NCBI GenBank assembly: GCA_902493595.1
Contig: CABUPU010000007.1
Coordinates: 1-64,000 of the forward strand
DNA: 64,000 nucleotides
Source of the DNA: an uncultured Mycoplasma sp.
GTDB lineage: Bacteria; Bacillota_I; Bacilli_A; RF39; UBA660
Direction: 5' to 3'
Shown: one piece after another, positions 50,046 through 57,716 of the stretch
Layout of the letters: each line of letters opens with the position of its first letter
Numbering within the stretch: position 1 is the first letter of the stretch
The notes under the pieces: generated by a model
The model's database searches: none
What the model was told of the DNA's origin: nothing
Seen by the model: only the letters and a program-made list of their open reading frames with translations
Made by a program: the position numbers and the translations under genes

Positions 50046-50294
50046 ATGTTGAATATTAAAAATACAATTATGGACTTTTTATATGATAAAAAATATTTTA
50101 TTACAATGTATGAAAACTTTTTATATATTTATAATTTTCAAGAGATAATAACATTAACAAATGAACTTATAATGCTTTCTATAGAAAATTTTAAAATTAA
50201 AATAACTGGTAGTGATTTAAAGATAAAAAAAATAAATAGTAGTGAACTATTAATCGAGGGTAATATTATTAGTATAGGAAAAATTTATGAATAG
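50046..50294 (+). CDS. yqfC: Sporulation protein YqfC
   Basis: 82 residues of the YabP/YqfC family: beta-strand pattern FITMYENFLYIYNFQEIITL then LKIKKINSSELLIEGNIISIGK. YqfC is made under sigma-E and acts in the mother cell; its biochemical role is open. The start is not fixed: ATG 50046 or TTG 50049 behind GGTGAT. It overlaps yqfD by 8 bases, as in other spore formers. Confidence 0.83.
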   Translation: MLNIKNTIMDFLYDKKYFITMYENFLYIYNFQEIITLTNELIMLSIENFKIKITGSDLKIKKINSSELLIEGNIISIGKIYE

Positions 50295-51402
50295 TTATAT
50301 CCTTATTAAAAGTAAATTTAAAATAAATGATATTATACTTAAGTTAAAACAAATTAATGTTGATATATATTTAATATATACAGAAAAAGGTTATACATTT
50401 GCTAAAATTAATTATATAGACTTTCCAAAAGTGCAAAAGTATTATAAATATTTAAACTTTAAAGTAGTAAGATTTTATGGTAAAAAATATTATTCATTTA
50501 TTTTAAAAAAATATTATTTAGTATTTATAAGTTTTATATTAATAATAGTCTTTGTAGCATTTTTATCTTTTTTTATCGTGGATATTAAAGTTGAAAATGA
50601 AAATCCTAAAATAGTAAATTTAGTTATTCAAGAATTATCAAATAATAATATTGAAAAATTTACTTTTCGAAAAAGTTTTCAAAAACTTGAAAATATTAAG
50701 AAAAAAATTAAAAATGATAATAAAAACATAATTGATTTTATAGAAATTGAAAGAAAAGGTATGATATATATTGTTAAAGTTACAGAAAAAGTTTATGAAA
50801 GAAAAAACGAAGAAAAAGAGTATTGTAATATTTATGCAAAAAAGTCTGGTATAATTAAAACTATTACTGTTTATAAAGGAACACCTCTTATAAAACCTGG
50901 AAGTTATGTTAAAAAAGGTGATTTAATTGTAAGTGGAGACATCCTTCTTAATGAAAATGTGGTATCAAAAGTATGTGCAAGTGCAAAAGTATATGCAGAA
51001 AGCTGGTATAGTGTTAATGAAAAAATACCTTTAAAATATACGAAAGATACAGTTACAAATAAGAAAAGAAATAATTTTATAATTAATTTTAAAGATAAGG
51101 ATTATGTTATTTTAAAAGATAGACTTAAAAATTTTACCTCAAAAGAAAAACTATTATTTTCTGGTTTTGGTATAAAAATATATAAAAGAATAGATTATGA
51201 AATACTAAAAAAAGAGGAAAAATATTCCTTAAAAGAGGCTGAAAAGAAAGCATTGGAATTAGCAAAAGAAAAAGTACTTTTATCCCTTGATGAAAAAGAT
51301 GAAATATTAACAGAAAAGGTTTTACAAAAAAGTATAAATGATAGTATAATGAATATAGATATTTTTATTACGACTAAAGAAAATATTGCAACTCTAAGTT
51401 AA
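50287..51402 (+). CDS. yqfD: Sporulation protein YqfD
   Basis: 371 residues: an N-terminal soluble part, one membrane segment (about 75-100), then an outside domain with IIKTITVYKGTPLIKPGSYVKKGDLIVSG near residue 195, typical of YqfD. It is a sigma-E-dependent sporulation protein. In Bacillus phoH follows yqfD; here a VanZ-like gene takes that place. Confidence 0.9.
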   Translation: MNSYILIKSKFKINDIILKLKQINVDIYLIYTEKGYTFAKINYIDFPKVQKYYKYLNFKVVRFYGKKYYSFILKKYYLVFISFILIIVFVAFLSFFIVDIKVENENPKIVNLVIQELSNNNIEKFTFRKSFQKLENIKKKIKNDNKNIIDFIEIERKGMIYIVKVTEKVYERKNEEKEYCNIYAKKSGIIKTITVYKGTPLIKPGSYVKKGDLIVSGDILLNENVVSKVCASAKVYAESWYSVNEKIPLKYTKDTVTNKKRNNFIINFKDKDYVILKDRLKNFTSKEKLLFSGFGIKIYKRIDYEILKKEEKYSLKEAEKKALELAKEKVLLSLDEKDEILTEKVLQKSINDSIMNIDIFITTKENIATLS

Positions 51403-51411
51403 GGAGGTACT

Positions 51412-52011
51412 ATGATTTCAAATCTACTAAATAGTAGTTTAAAGCATGTTTGGCAGGCACTTGTTATAATTATTGTTACAGTACTTGCAAGTAGAATTTC
51501 ATATAAAATATGTAATAAACAAAAGATAGTTTTATATGAAGAATTTTATATACTTTTAAGTATTACATATTTAATTATGCTTTATGAACTTGTTACTAGA
51601 GTAGATTATAATACTTTGGGTGGTGGAGTAAATATTATTCCTTTTGCCGAAATACTTAGATATAAAATTAGTAGTCATCTATTTTTACTTAATGTTATTG
51701 GTAATATTTTACTATTTGTACCTTTTGGGTTTATTATTTCTTCGTATGTTAAACCAAATAAGTTTTATTTACCGGTGTTAATTTCATTTTTAGTAAGTAT
51801 TACAATTGAGTTTGTTCAACTAAATATTGGTAGAAGTTTTGATGTTGATGATATCATTTTAAATACTATAGGAGCAACATTTGGTTATTTAATTTATAAA
51901 CTTATTAATAAAATGCCTATTTTTAAAAAAAAATACATTAATTATTTGATTTGCATAGGAATTTTAGTTATAATATTATTGTATTTTTTGAAGGTTATGG
52001 GGAATGTATGA
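51412..52011 (+). CDS. VanZ-family membrane protein
   Basis: 199 residues with five membrane segments. VanZ marks: NIIPFAEILRY near residue 80, NIGNILLFVPFGF-like VIGNILLFVPFGFI, and QLNIGRSFDVDDIILNTIGATFGY. VanZ gives low-level teicoplanin resistance in enterococci, but most family members have unknown roles. TAAGGAGG precedes the ATG. The stop overlaps the ybeY ATG (ATGA). Confidence 0.9.
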   Translation: MISNLLNSSLKHVWQALVIIIVTVLASRISYKICNKQKIVLYEEFYILLSITYLIMLYELVTRVDYNTLGGGVNIIPFAEILRYKISSHLFLLNVIGNILLFVPFGFIISSYVKPNKFYLPVLISFLVSITIEFVQLNIGRSFDVDDIILNTIGATFGYLIYKLINKMPIFKKKYINYLICIGILVIILLYFLKVMGNV

Positions 52012-52454
52012 ATAAATTTAAAATAACAGATACAGTAAATTATAAAAAATATGGTATAGTAAAAAAAGTATTAAAAAGATGTTTAAAAATGGAAGGTGTT
52101 CATAACTCTTTTTTTGAGGTCATTTTAGTGGATAATAATACTATTCAAAAAATTAATAAAGAGTATCGTAATATTGATAGAGTAACTGATGTAATATCGT
52201 TTGCTTTCGAAGATAATGATAAAGATTTGTATAATGGAATTAGGATGCTCGGCGAAATTTATATTTGCATTCCAAGAATGAAAGAACAAGCAGTAATGTA
52301 TGGACATTCTGAAACTAGAGAGATTGCCTTTTTAGCGGTTCATGGGCTATTACATTTGCTTGGCTATGATCATACAAAATCAAAAGAAGAAGAAAAAATA
52401 ATGTTTGGAAAACAGGAGTTGGTATTAAATGGATTTAATAAAACGAAAAGGTGA
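52008..52454 (+). CDS. ybeY: Endoribonuclease YbeY
   Basis: 148 residues with the zinc motif HGLLHLLGYDH near residue 110 and LGEIYICIPRM upstream. It takes part in 16S rRNA 3' maturation and ribosome quality control. The ATG at 52008 overlaps the VanZ stop and follows GGGG; the ATG at 51951 would add residues foreign to the family. It overlaps dgkA by 26 bases. Confidence 0.95.
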   Translation: MNKFKITDTVNYKKYGIVKKVLKRCLKMEGVHNSFFEVILVDNNTIQKINKEYRNIDRVTDVISFAFEDNDKDLYNGIRMLGEIYICIPRMKEQAVMYGHSETREIAFLAVHGLLHLLGYDHTKSKEEEKIMFGKQELVLNGFNKTKR

Positions 52455-52827
52455 AAAAGTAGGACCTATTAAAGATGTAATGCATAAATTTAAATATTCA
52501 TTTCAAGGATTTTTATATTGTTATACACACGAAACAAGTTTTATATTTGAAACTATTGGTGTTATAGCGATAATTATATTTGGCATTATTTTTAAAATTA
52601 CTTTCATGCAATGGATTTTTGCACTTATAAGTATGCTTTTAATAATGGAAATAGAGTTTTTAAATACAGCAGTTGAGGCAACAGTGGACCTTGTTACACA
52701 AGAGTATCATCCGCTTGCAAAAATAGCTAAAGATTGTGGCTCTGCAGCAACATGTATGGCTACATTTATGGCTTTAATTGTTAATAGTATTATTTTTATT
52801 CCTTATATTATAGAACTATTTAAGTAG
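52429..52827 (+). CDS. dgkA: Undecaprenol/diacylglycerol kinase, DgkA family
   Basis: 132 residues: an amphipathic start, three membrane helices and the family motif EIEFLNTAVEATVDLVTQEY followed by HPLAKIAKDCGSAA. In Gram-positives this enzyme mostly phosphorylates undecaprenol, feeding cell-wall synthesis. GGAGTTGG inside ybeY precedes the ATG. Same order (ybeY-dgkA-era) as in Bacillus. Confidence 0.93.
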   Translation: MDLIKRKGEKVGPIKDVMHKFKYSFQGFLYCYTHETSFIFETIGVIAIIIFGIIFKITFMQWIFALISMLLIMEIEFLNTAVEATVDLVTQEYHPLAKIAKDCGSAATCMATFMALIVNSIIFIPYIIELFK

Positions 52828-52834
52828 GTTTATT

Positions 52835-53719
52835 ATGCGAAGTGGATTTGTAAGTTTAATAGGAAGACCAAATGTAGGTAAATCTACACTTCTTAATGCA
52901 TTAATTAATGAAAAAATTGCGATAACTTCGGATAAAGCTGGTACAACAAGAAATGTAATTCAAGGTATTTATAATGAAAAAGATTATCAAATAGTTTTTG
53001 TTGATACTCCAGGTATTGCTAAACCAATTAATAGACTAGGTAGAGTACTTAATAAAAAAGCAAGGGAAATGGTTGATGATGTTGATGCAATACTTTTTGT
53101 AATTGATGGAAAAAAAGGTATTGGTCCTGGTGATAAATATATCTTAAATATGCTTAAAACAGTTGAATTACCTGTTATTTTAGTTATAAATAAGATTGAT
53201 CAAATATCTGATGAAATACTTCTTTATACAATAAATGAATATAAAGATTTATATCCATTTTCAGATATCGTACCAGTGTCTGCGGTTACTCATGATAATA
53301 CAGATAGATTAATTAAGGTTATAAAAAAATATTTAACTGATGAAGTAAAATATTATGATGATGATATGATTACCTCGAATACGATGAGTTTTATGGTCGG
53401 AGAAATTGTTCGTGAAAAACTTTTAAATGATACTATTGAAGAAGTACCTCATTCAATTGCTTGTAACTGTATTGGTTATCATGAGAAAAAAGATGTTGTT
53501 AATATTTTAGTGGATATAATCGTAGACCGTGATTCAATCAAAAAAATAGTTATTGGTAAAGGTGGAAGTAGACTTAAAAAAGTTGGTATTGAGGCCCGCG
53601 AGGAAATAGAAAGATTAGTAGGTAAGAAAGTTTATATAGAACTTTATGTTAAAACAATTAAGAATTGGAAAGATAAAGAAAAGTACTTATTAGAATTAGG
53701 TTATTTAAATAATGAATAA
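52835..53719 (+). CDS. era: GTPase Era
   Basis: 294 residues: G1 GRPNVGKST, G2 TTRN, G3 DTPG, G4 NKID, G5 VSA, then a KH domain with IGKGGSRLKKVGIEAREEIE. It binds the 3' end of 16S rRNA in 30S assembly. It starts 8 bases after dgkA. Confidence 0.97.
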   Translation: MRSGFVSLIGRPNVGKSTLLNALINEKIAITSDKAGTTRNVIQGIYNEKDYQIVFVDTPGIAKPINRLGRVLNKKAREMVDDVDAILFVIDGKKGIGPGDKYILNMLKTVELPVILVINKIDQISDEILLYTINEYKDLYPFSDIVPVSAVTHDNTDRLIKVIKKYLTDEVKYYDDDMITSNTMSFMVGEIVREKLLNDTIEEVPHSIACNCIGYHEKKDVVNILVDIIVDRDSIKKIVIGKGGSRLKKVGIEAREEIERLVGKKVYIELYVKTIKNWKDKEKYLLELGYLNNE

Positions 53720-53763
53720 AATTTTATATTTTTCATCAATATATAATTAGAAAGGATGAAAAT

Positions 53764-53853
53764 ATGAAAGCAAAAGAGGCTTGGGATAAATTTAAAAATT
53801 CTGGCAAAATTGAAGATTATTTAAATTACAAAAAAGAAAGTAAAGGAAAATAA
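53764..53853 (+). CDS. yqzL: YqzL-like micro-protein
   Basis: 29 residues, MKAKEAWDKFKNSGKIEDYL then NYKKESKGK. It lies between era and recO as yqzL does in Bacillus and keeps the W-x-x-F-x-x-(S/T)-G-x-I-x-x-Y-L-x-(F/Y)-K pattern. The Bacillus protein is about 47 residues, so this is a short form. AGAAAGGATG at 53751-53760 is a strong ribosome site. Function unknown. Confidence 0.78.
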   Translation: MKAKEAWDKFKNSGKIEDYLNYKKESKGK

Positions 53854-53854
53854 T

Positions 53855-54577
53855 ATGCTACTGGAAGTTGAGGGTATAGTATTAAGTGAAACACCTTATG
53901 GTGAAACAAGTAAAATAATTAATTTATATACAAAAGAAAAAGGGCTTATAGGAATAATGTGTAAAGGCGCTAAAAGTATGAAATCTATGTTTAGGGCAAG
54001 CACACAGGTTTTATCCTATGGCGTTTTTAATTTGCATTATAAAGAAGGTAAACTTTCGACTTTAACAAGTGTTGATATAATAGATCCCCTTATAAATATT
54101 AAAGAAGATTTAAAAAAAATTACAACAGTATTTTATTTAATTAAACTTATTACCCAAGTTTTAAAAGATACTCAAGATCCAAAAATATATGATTTATTTA
54201 TAAGTACTATTTTAAAAATAAATGAAGGTTTTGATGAAACAGTTCTTTGTAATATTTTAGAAATTAAACTTCTTCCTTTTTTAGGAGTTACTCTTTGTCT
54301 TGATGGTTGCATTAGATGTGGTTCTAAAAAAGAAATTGTAACAATAGATGCATCATATGGTGGCCTTATTTGTAAAAATTGTTATCGAAATGAACAAATT
54401 ATTGATTTAAGGGTAGTAAAACTTTTAAGAATGTATTATTATATAGATATAGGCTCGATAGAAAGTATTAAAGTAGATGCCAAGTTAAAAAAGATTATCA
54501 ATAAATTTTTAACTGACTATTATGATTCTTTTACAGGGCTTTATTTGGATAAAAAGGTGTTAGAGTTTAAGGAGTAG
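53855..54577 (+). CDS. recO: DNA repair protein RecO
   Basis: 240 residues: N-terminal OB fold (EGIVLSETPYGETSKIINLYT), helical middle, and a four-cysteine zinc site (CIRCGSKKEI then GGLICKNC). It loads RecA with RecR on SSB-coated DNA. It starts 1 base after the yqzL-like stop. Confidence 0.94.
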   Translation: MLLEVEGIVLSETPYGETSKIINLYTKEKGLIGIMCKGAKSMKSMFRASTQVLSYGVFNLHYKEGKLSTLTSVDIIDPLINIKEDLKKITTVFYLIKLITQVLKDTQDPKIYDLFISTILKINEGFDETVLCNILEIKLLPFLGVTLCLDGCIRCGSKKEIVTIDASYGGLICKNCYRNEQIIDLRVVKLLRMYYYIDIGSIESIKVDAKLKKIINKFLTDYYDSFTGLYLDKKVLEFKE

Positions 54578-54579
54578 TA

Positions 54580-55230
54580 ATGACAGATTTAACTTTATTT
54601 TATGGGACAATGGAAAGTGGTAAAACAACAAAACTTTTACAAGATAATTATAATTATCGTAAACACGGACACAAAGTTTTAATTATAAAACCTTTGATAG
54701 ATTTAAAGGGTGGTAATACAGTTGTTAATAGAACAAATGAGTTTGCTCCAGTAGATATACTTTTAGCAAATGATGAATCAATATTTGATGATAAATATTT
54801 ACCACTTATTAAAGGTACTGAGGTTATTCTTGTAGATGAAGCACAGTTTTTAACAGAAAAACAAATAATTGAATTTTGGATGCTTGCTCATAAAATAGGT
54901 ATTACAGTTATATGTTATGCTCTTAAAAGTGATTTTAAAGGAAGGCTTTTTAAAGGTACACAAGCTTTAATTGGATTTGCCGATAGAAAAAACGAATTAA
55001 CAGTAAATTGTAAATGTGGTGAAACAGCAGTATTTAATGCAAGAATGGTTAATGGCAGTTTTGTTTTTGATGGTGATGAAGTTGCTATAGATGGTCTTGA
55101 TAATGTTTCTTATATTCCACTTTGTTCAAGTTGTTATTTTAATGAAGTTATTAGTAGTGAAACAAAAGAGAAGGTTATTACATATAAAAAAGTTCTTAAA
55201 AGATATAAAAAAGATGATGAAAGTAAATGA
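54580..55230 (+). CDS. tdk: Thymidine kinase
   Basis: 216 residues of the type II class: P-loop YGTMESGKTTKLLQD, Walker B VILVDEAQFLT, lasso region with VNGSFVFDGDEVAIDG and zinc cysteines (CKCG and CSSC). It salvages thymidine to dTMP. AAGGAGTAGTA precedes the ATG, 2 bases after recO. Confidence 0.95.
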   Translation: MTDLTLFYGTMESGKTTKLLQDNYNYRKHGHKVLIIKPLIDLKGGNTVVNRTNEFAPVDILLANDESIFDDKYLPLIKGTEVILVDEAQFLTEKQIIEFWMLAHKIGITVICYALKSDFKGRLFKGTQALIGFADRKNELTVNCKCGETAVFNARMVNGSFVFDGDEVAIDGLDNVSYIPLCSSCYFNEVISSETKEKVITYKKVLKRYKKDDESK

Positions 55231-55276
55231 TATGAACCTCGTTTCTATTTTGTCCAAGAAACGGGGTTCATATCAT
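55227..55276. terminator. Long hairpin after tdk
   Basis: Positions 55227-55245 and 55258-55276 form a 19-bp stem with one G-U and a 12-base loop, the longest perfect stem in the window. The tdk stop is inside it. The T run lies only about 13 bases further on, so it may be a bidirectional terminator or a stability element. Confidence 0.6.
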
Positions 55277-55323
55277 AGTTAATCTTTCATTTTTTTATTT
55301 TATACTTATTGTGTGGAGAGAAT

Positions 55324-55701
55324 ATGAAAAATTATATTTTAATGCAATACTTTATTCAAAACATATTAAATAGAGCAAATTATTATAATGAAATGATTAA
55401 TGTAAAACCTGGTAATGATGAAATTATAAATATTGATGCTAATATGTTAATAAGATGTGTAGCAAGTTATTTTAATTTAGATAATTTTTACCCTGAAGTA
55501 AAAGATTTAAAATTAGATAAAGCATTATATGATTCATTAAGAAATGATTTAGGTATAAAAGAAAAATCGATAACATTTGAAGTTGGTTCATATGAATATG
55601 AGAATATAAGTCCTTGTTTAAACTTTGATATTTATGATATAAGTTTTTATAAAAGAGTATTAAATTTATTAAAGAAAATGTTAAAAAATTTTGGTAAATA
55701 A
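55324..55701 (+). CDS. Protein of unknown function
   Basis: 125 residues, soluble, mostly helical, with NILNRANYYNEMINVKPGND and a conserved-looking IRCVASYFNLDNFYPEV. No family recognised. GGAGAG at 55315-55320 selects the ATG at 55324. It is flanked by the long tdk hairpin and, downstream, by a duplicated AAAGTCGTTA (55704-55713 and 55737-55746). Confidence 0.55.
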   Translation: MKNYILMQYFIQNILNRANYYNEMINVKPGNDEIINIDANMLIRCVASYFNLDNFYPEVKDLKLDKALYDSLRNDLGIKEKSITFEVGSYEYENISPCLNFDIYDISFYKRVLNLLKKMLKNFGK

Positions 55702-55813
55702 TGAAAGTCGTTAGAAAAATGTGCAACTTTTAGCCAAAAGTCGTTAAAAAAACGTGAAACATATTGATTTTAATCTTACAATTAGGTATATTTTAATTAA
55801 ATAGGAGGAAAAG

Positions 55814-56146
55814 ATGGAGCAAATATATAATAAATTAGTTAGAGATAAAATTCCAAACATAATAAAAAATAATGGTGGAGAGCCTTATACAAGGATTTTA
55901 AGTAATGATGAGTATATTGAAAATCTTAAAAAAAAGTTAATTGAGGAATGTAATGAAGTAGTATCTGCCAAAACAAAAGAGGATACTTTAGAGGAACTTG
56001 CAGATACTTTTGAGGTAGTAAGAACACTTGCAAAAGCATTAGGTTATTCTTATGAAAACTTAATTGATGCAGTGGAAAATAAAGCCACTAAAAGGGGTGG
56101 ATTTAATAAAAAAATATTTCTAGAAAAAGTAATAGAAAAGGACTAA
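55814..56146 (+). CDS. MazG-like nucleoside triphosphate pyrophosphohydrolase
   Basis: 110 residues starting YNKLVRDKIPNIIKNNG, with the all-alpha NTP pyrophosphatase motif EECNEVVSAKTKEDTLEELADTFEVV (E-E-x-x-E and E-x-x-D). Such enzymes remove non-standard or excess NTPs. AGGAGG precedes the ATG. It ends 30 bases before the glyS promoter's -10. Confidence 0.88.
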   Translation: MEQIYNKLVRDKIPNIIKNNGGEPYTRILSNDEYIENLKKKLIEECNEVVSAKTKEDTLEELADTFEVVRTLAKALGYSYENLIDAVENKATKRGGFNKKIFLEKVIEKD

Positions 56147-56152
56147 AAATTG

Positions 56153-56181
56153 TTGTAAAAAAACAAATAATAGTTTATAAT
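56153..56181 (+). promoter_or_regulatory. Promoter of the glyS leader
   Basis: TTGTAA (56153-56158), 17-base spacer, TATAAT (56176-56181). Confidence 0.75.
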
Positions 56182-56186
56182 AACTT

Positions 56187-56292
56187 TAGCGATGACGGGG
56201 TTGGAATCCTAGAGCTATAAATTATAAAAGTGATTCCTTTGGGAATAATTAGGGTGGAACCGCGGATTATATTCGTCCCTAAATTATTTTTT
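56187..56292 (+). promoter_or_regulatory. T-box riboswitch of glyS with an unusually short 5' domain
   Basis: The T-box core AGGGTGGAACCGCG is at 56251-56264. A Stem III-like hairpin (ATTCC/GGAAT, 56233-56246) precedes it. The terminator pairs TAATTAGGG (56246-56254) with CCCTAAATTA (56277-56286), followed by Ts. Only about 63 bases separate the predicted transcript start from the core, and the previous gene ends at 56146, so a normal Stem I does not fit. A small TAGC/GCTA stem (56187-56217) encloses a candidate GGA specifier at 56203. It should sense uncharged tRNA-Gly. Confidence 0.85.
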
Positions 56293-56322
56293 AAAGGAAT
56301 TTTTTTGTTTAATGGAGGTATT

Positions 56323-57702
56323 ATGGAAAATTTAACAATGGAAAAACTTACTAATTATTGTAAGAATTATGGATTTATATTTCAAGGAAGTGAAATATAT
56401 GGAGGTTTAGCAAATTCTTGGGATTTTGGTCCTCTTGGAGCTGAACTTAAAAGAAATATTAAAAATGCTTGGCTTAAAAAGTTTGTAACTGAGGATGAAA
56501 ACAATGTTTCACTTGATAGTGGAATACTTATGAATCCTAAAGTTTGGGAAGCAAGTGGACATTTAAAAACTTTTGCAGATCCTTTAGTAGATTGCAAACA
56601 TTGTAAAACAAGATATAGAGCAGATAAGTTAATCGAAGACTATACTAATGGAAAAGAAACTGGCGATGGATGGAGTAATGAAAAACTTGTTGATTTCATT
56701 AAAGAAAATAAGATTACTTGTCCAAAATGTGGTAAAAGTGATTTTACTGATATAAGACAATTTAATTTAATGTTTAAAACTTTTCAAGGTGTAACCGAGG
56801 AAGCAAAAAGTACAATTTATTTAAGACCTGAAACTGCTCAAGGTATATTTGTTAACTTTTTAAATGTTCAAAGAAGTATGCGTCTTAAAGTACCTTTTGG
56901 AATTGGTCAAGTAGGTAAGAGTTTTAGAAATGAAATAACTCCAGGAAACTTTATATTTAGAGTAAGAGAGTTTGAACAAATGGAACTTGAATTTTTCTGT
57001 AAACCAGGTACTGAACTTGAATGGTTTAAATTTTATAAAGAAAAATGTGTAAACTTTTTAAAGGAAATTGGTATAAAATCAGAAAATATTCGTTTAAGAG
57101 ATCATGCCAAAGAAGAACTATGTTTTTATTCAAATGCTACAACAGATATTGAATATAACTTCCCATTTGGTTTCGGTGAACTTTGGGGAATTGCCTCAAG
57201 GACTGATTATGATTTAAAACAACATGAAAAATTCTCTTGTGAAAATTTAAAATACTTAGATCCTGATACTAATGAAAAATATATTCCATATGTTATAGAA
57301 CCATCACTTGGTGTTGAAAGATTATTTTTAACAGTACTTTGTGATGCTTATAATGAAGAAGTTTTAGAGGATGGTACAACTCGTGAAGTACTTAAAATTC
57401 ATCCATATTTAGCTCCATATAAAGTAGCGGTACTTCCACTTGTAAAGAAATTTCATAGTGAAAAAGCTAGAGAAATATATAAAAAGTTAATTAAAGAATT
57501 TAACTGTAGTTATGATGAAACTGGTAATATTGGTAAACGTTATAGAAGATCTGATGCTATTGGAACACCTTTTGCAATAACAATTGATGATGAAACAATT
57601 AATAATAATACAGTTACTTTAAGAAATCGTGATACAATGGAGCAAATTACCTTAAATGTTAATGAAGTTGCTTCATATATTAATGAAAAAATAAAATTTT
57701 AG
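56323..57702 (+). CDS. glyS: Glycyl-tRNA synthetase (single-chain, dimeric type)
   Basis: 459 residues of the alpha2 class II type: motif 1 region GGLANSWDFGPLGAELK, zinc CPKCG, motif 2 VPFGIGQVGKSFRNEITPG then FRVREFEQMELEFF, motif 3 VIEPSLGVERLFL, and an anticodon domain from about 355. AATGGAGG selects the ATG at 56323; an upstream frame extension to 56230 runs through the T-box and is not coding. It takes the place of the two-chain glyQ-glyS that follows recO in Bacillus. Confidence 0.96.
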   Translation: MENLTMEKLTNYCKNYGFIFQGSEIYGGLANSWDFGPLGAELKRNIKNAWLKKFVTEDENNVSLDSGILMNPKVWEASGHLKTFADPLVDCKHCKTRYRADKLIEDYTNGKETGDGWSNEKLVDFIKENKITCPKCGKSDFTDIRQFNLMFKTFQGVTEEAKSTIYLRPETAQGIFVNFLNVQRSMRLKVPFGIGQVGKSFRNEITPGNFIFRVREFEQMELEFFCKPGTELEWFKFYKEKCVNFLKEIGIKSENIRLRDHAKEELCFYSNATTDIEYNFPFGFGELWGIASRTDYDLKQHEKFSCENLKYLDPDTNEKYIPYVIEPSLGVERLFLTVLCDAYNEEVLEDGTTREVLKIHPYLAPYKVAVLPLVKKFHSEKAREIYKKLIKEFNCSYDETGNIGKRYRRSDAIGTPFAITIDDETINNNTVTLRNRDTMEQITLNVNEVASYINEKIKF

Positions 57703-57716
57703 AAAGGAAAATATTT

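Noticed and set aside
56230..56322. N-terminal extension of GlyRS from an upstream ATG.
   Set aside because: The segment is the T-box core and terminator. The family N-terminus and a strong ribosome site fit the ATG at 56323.
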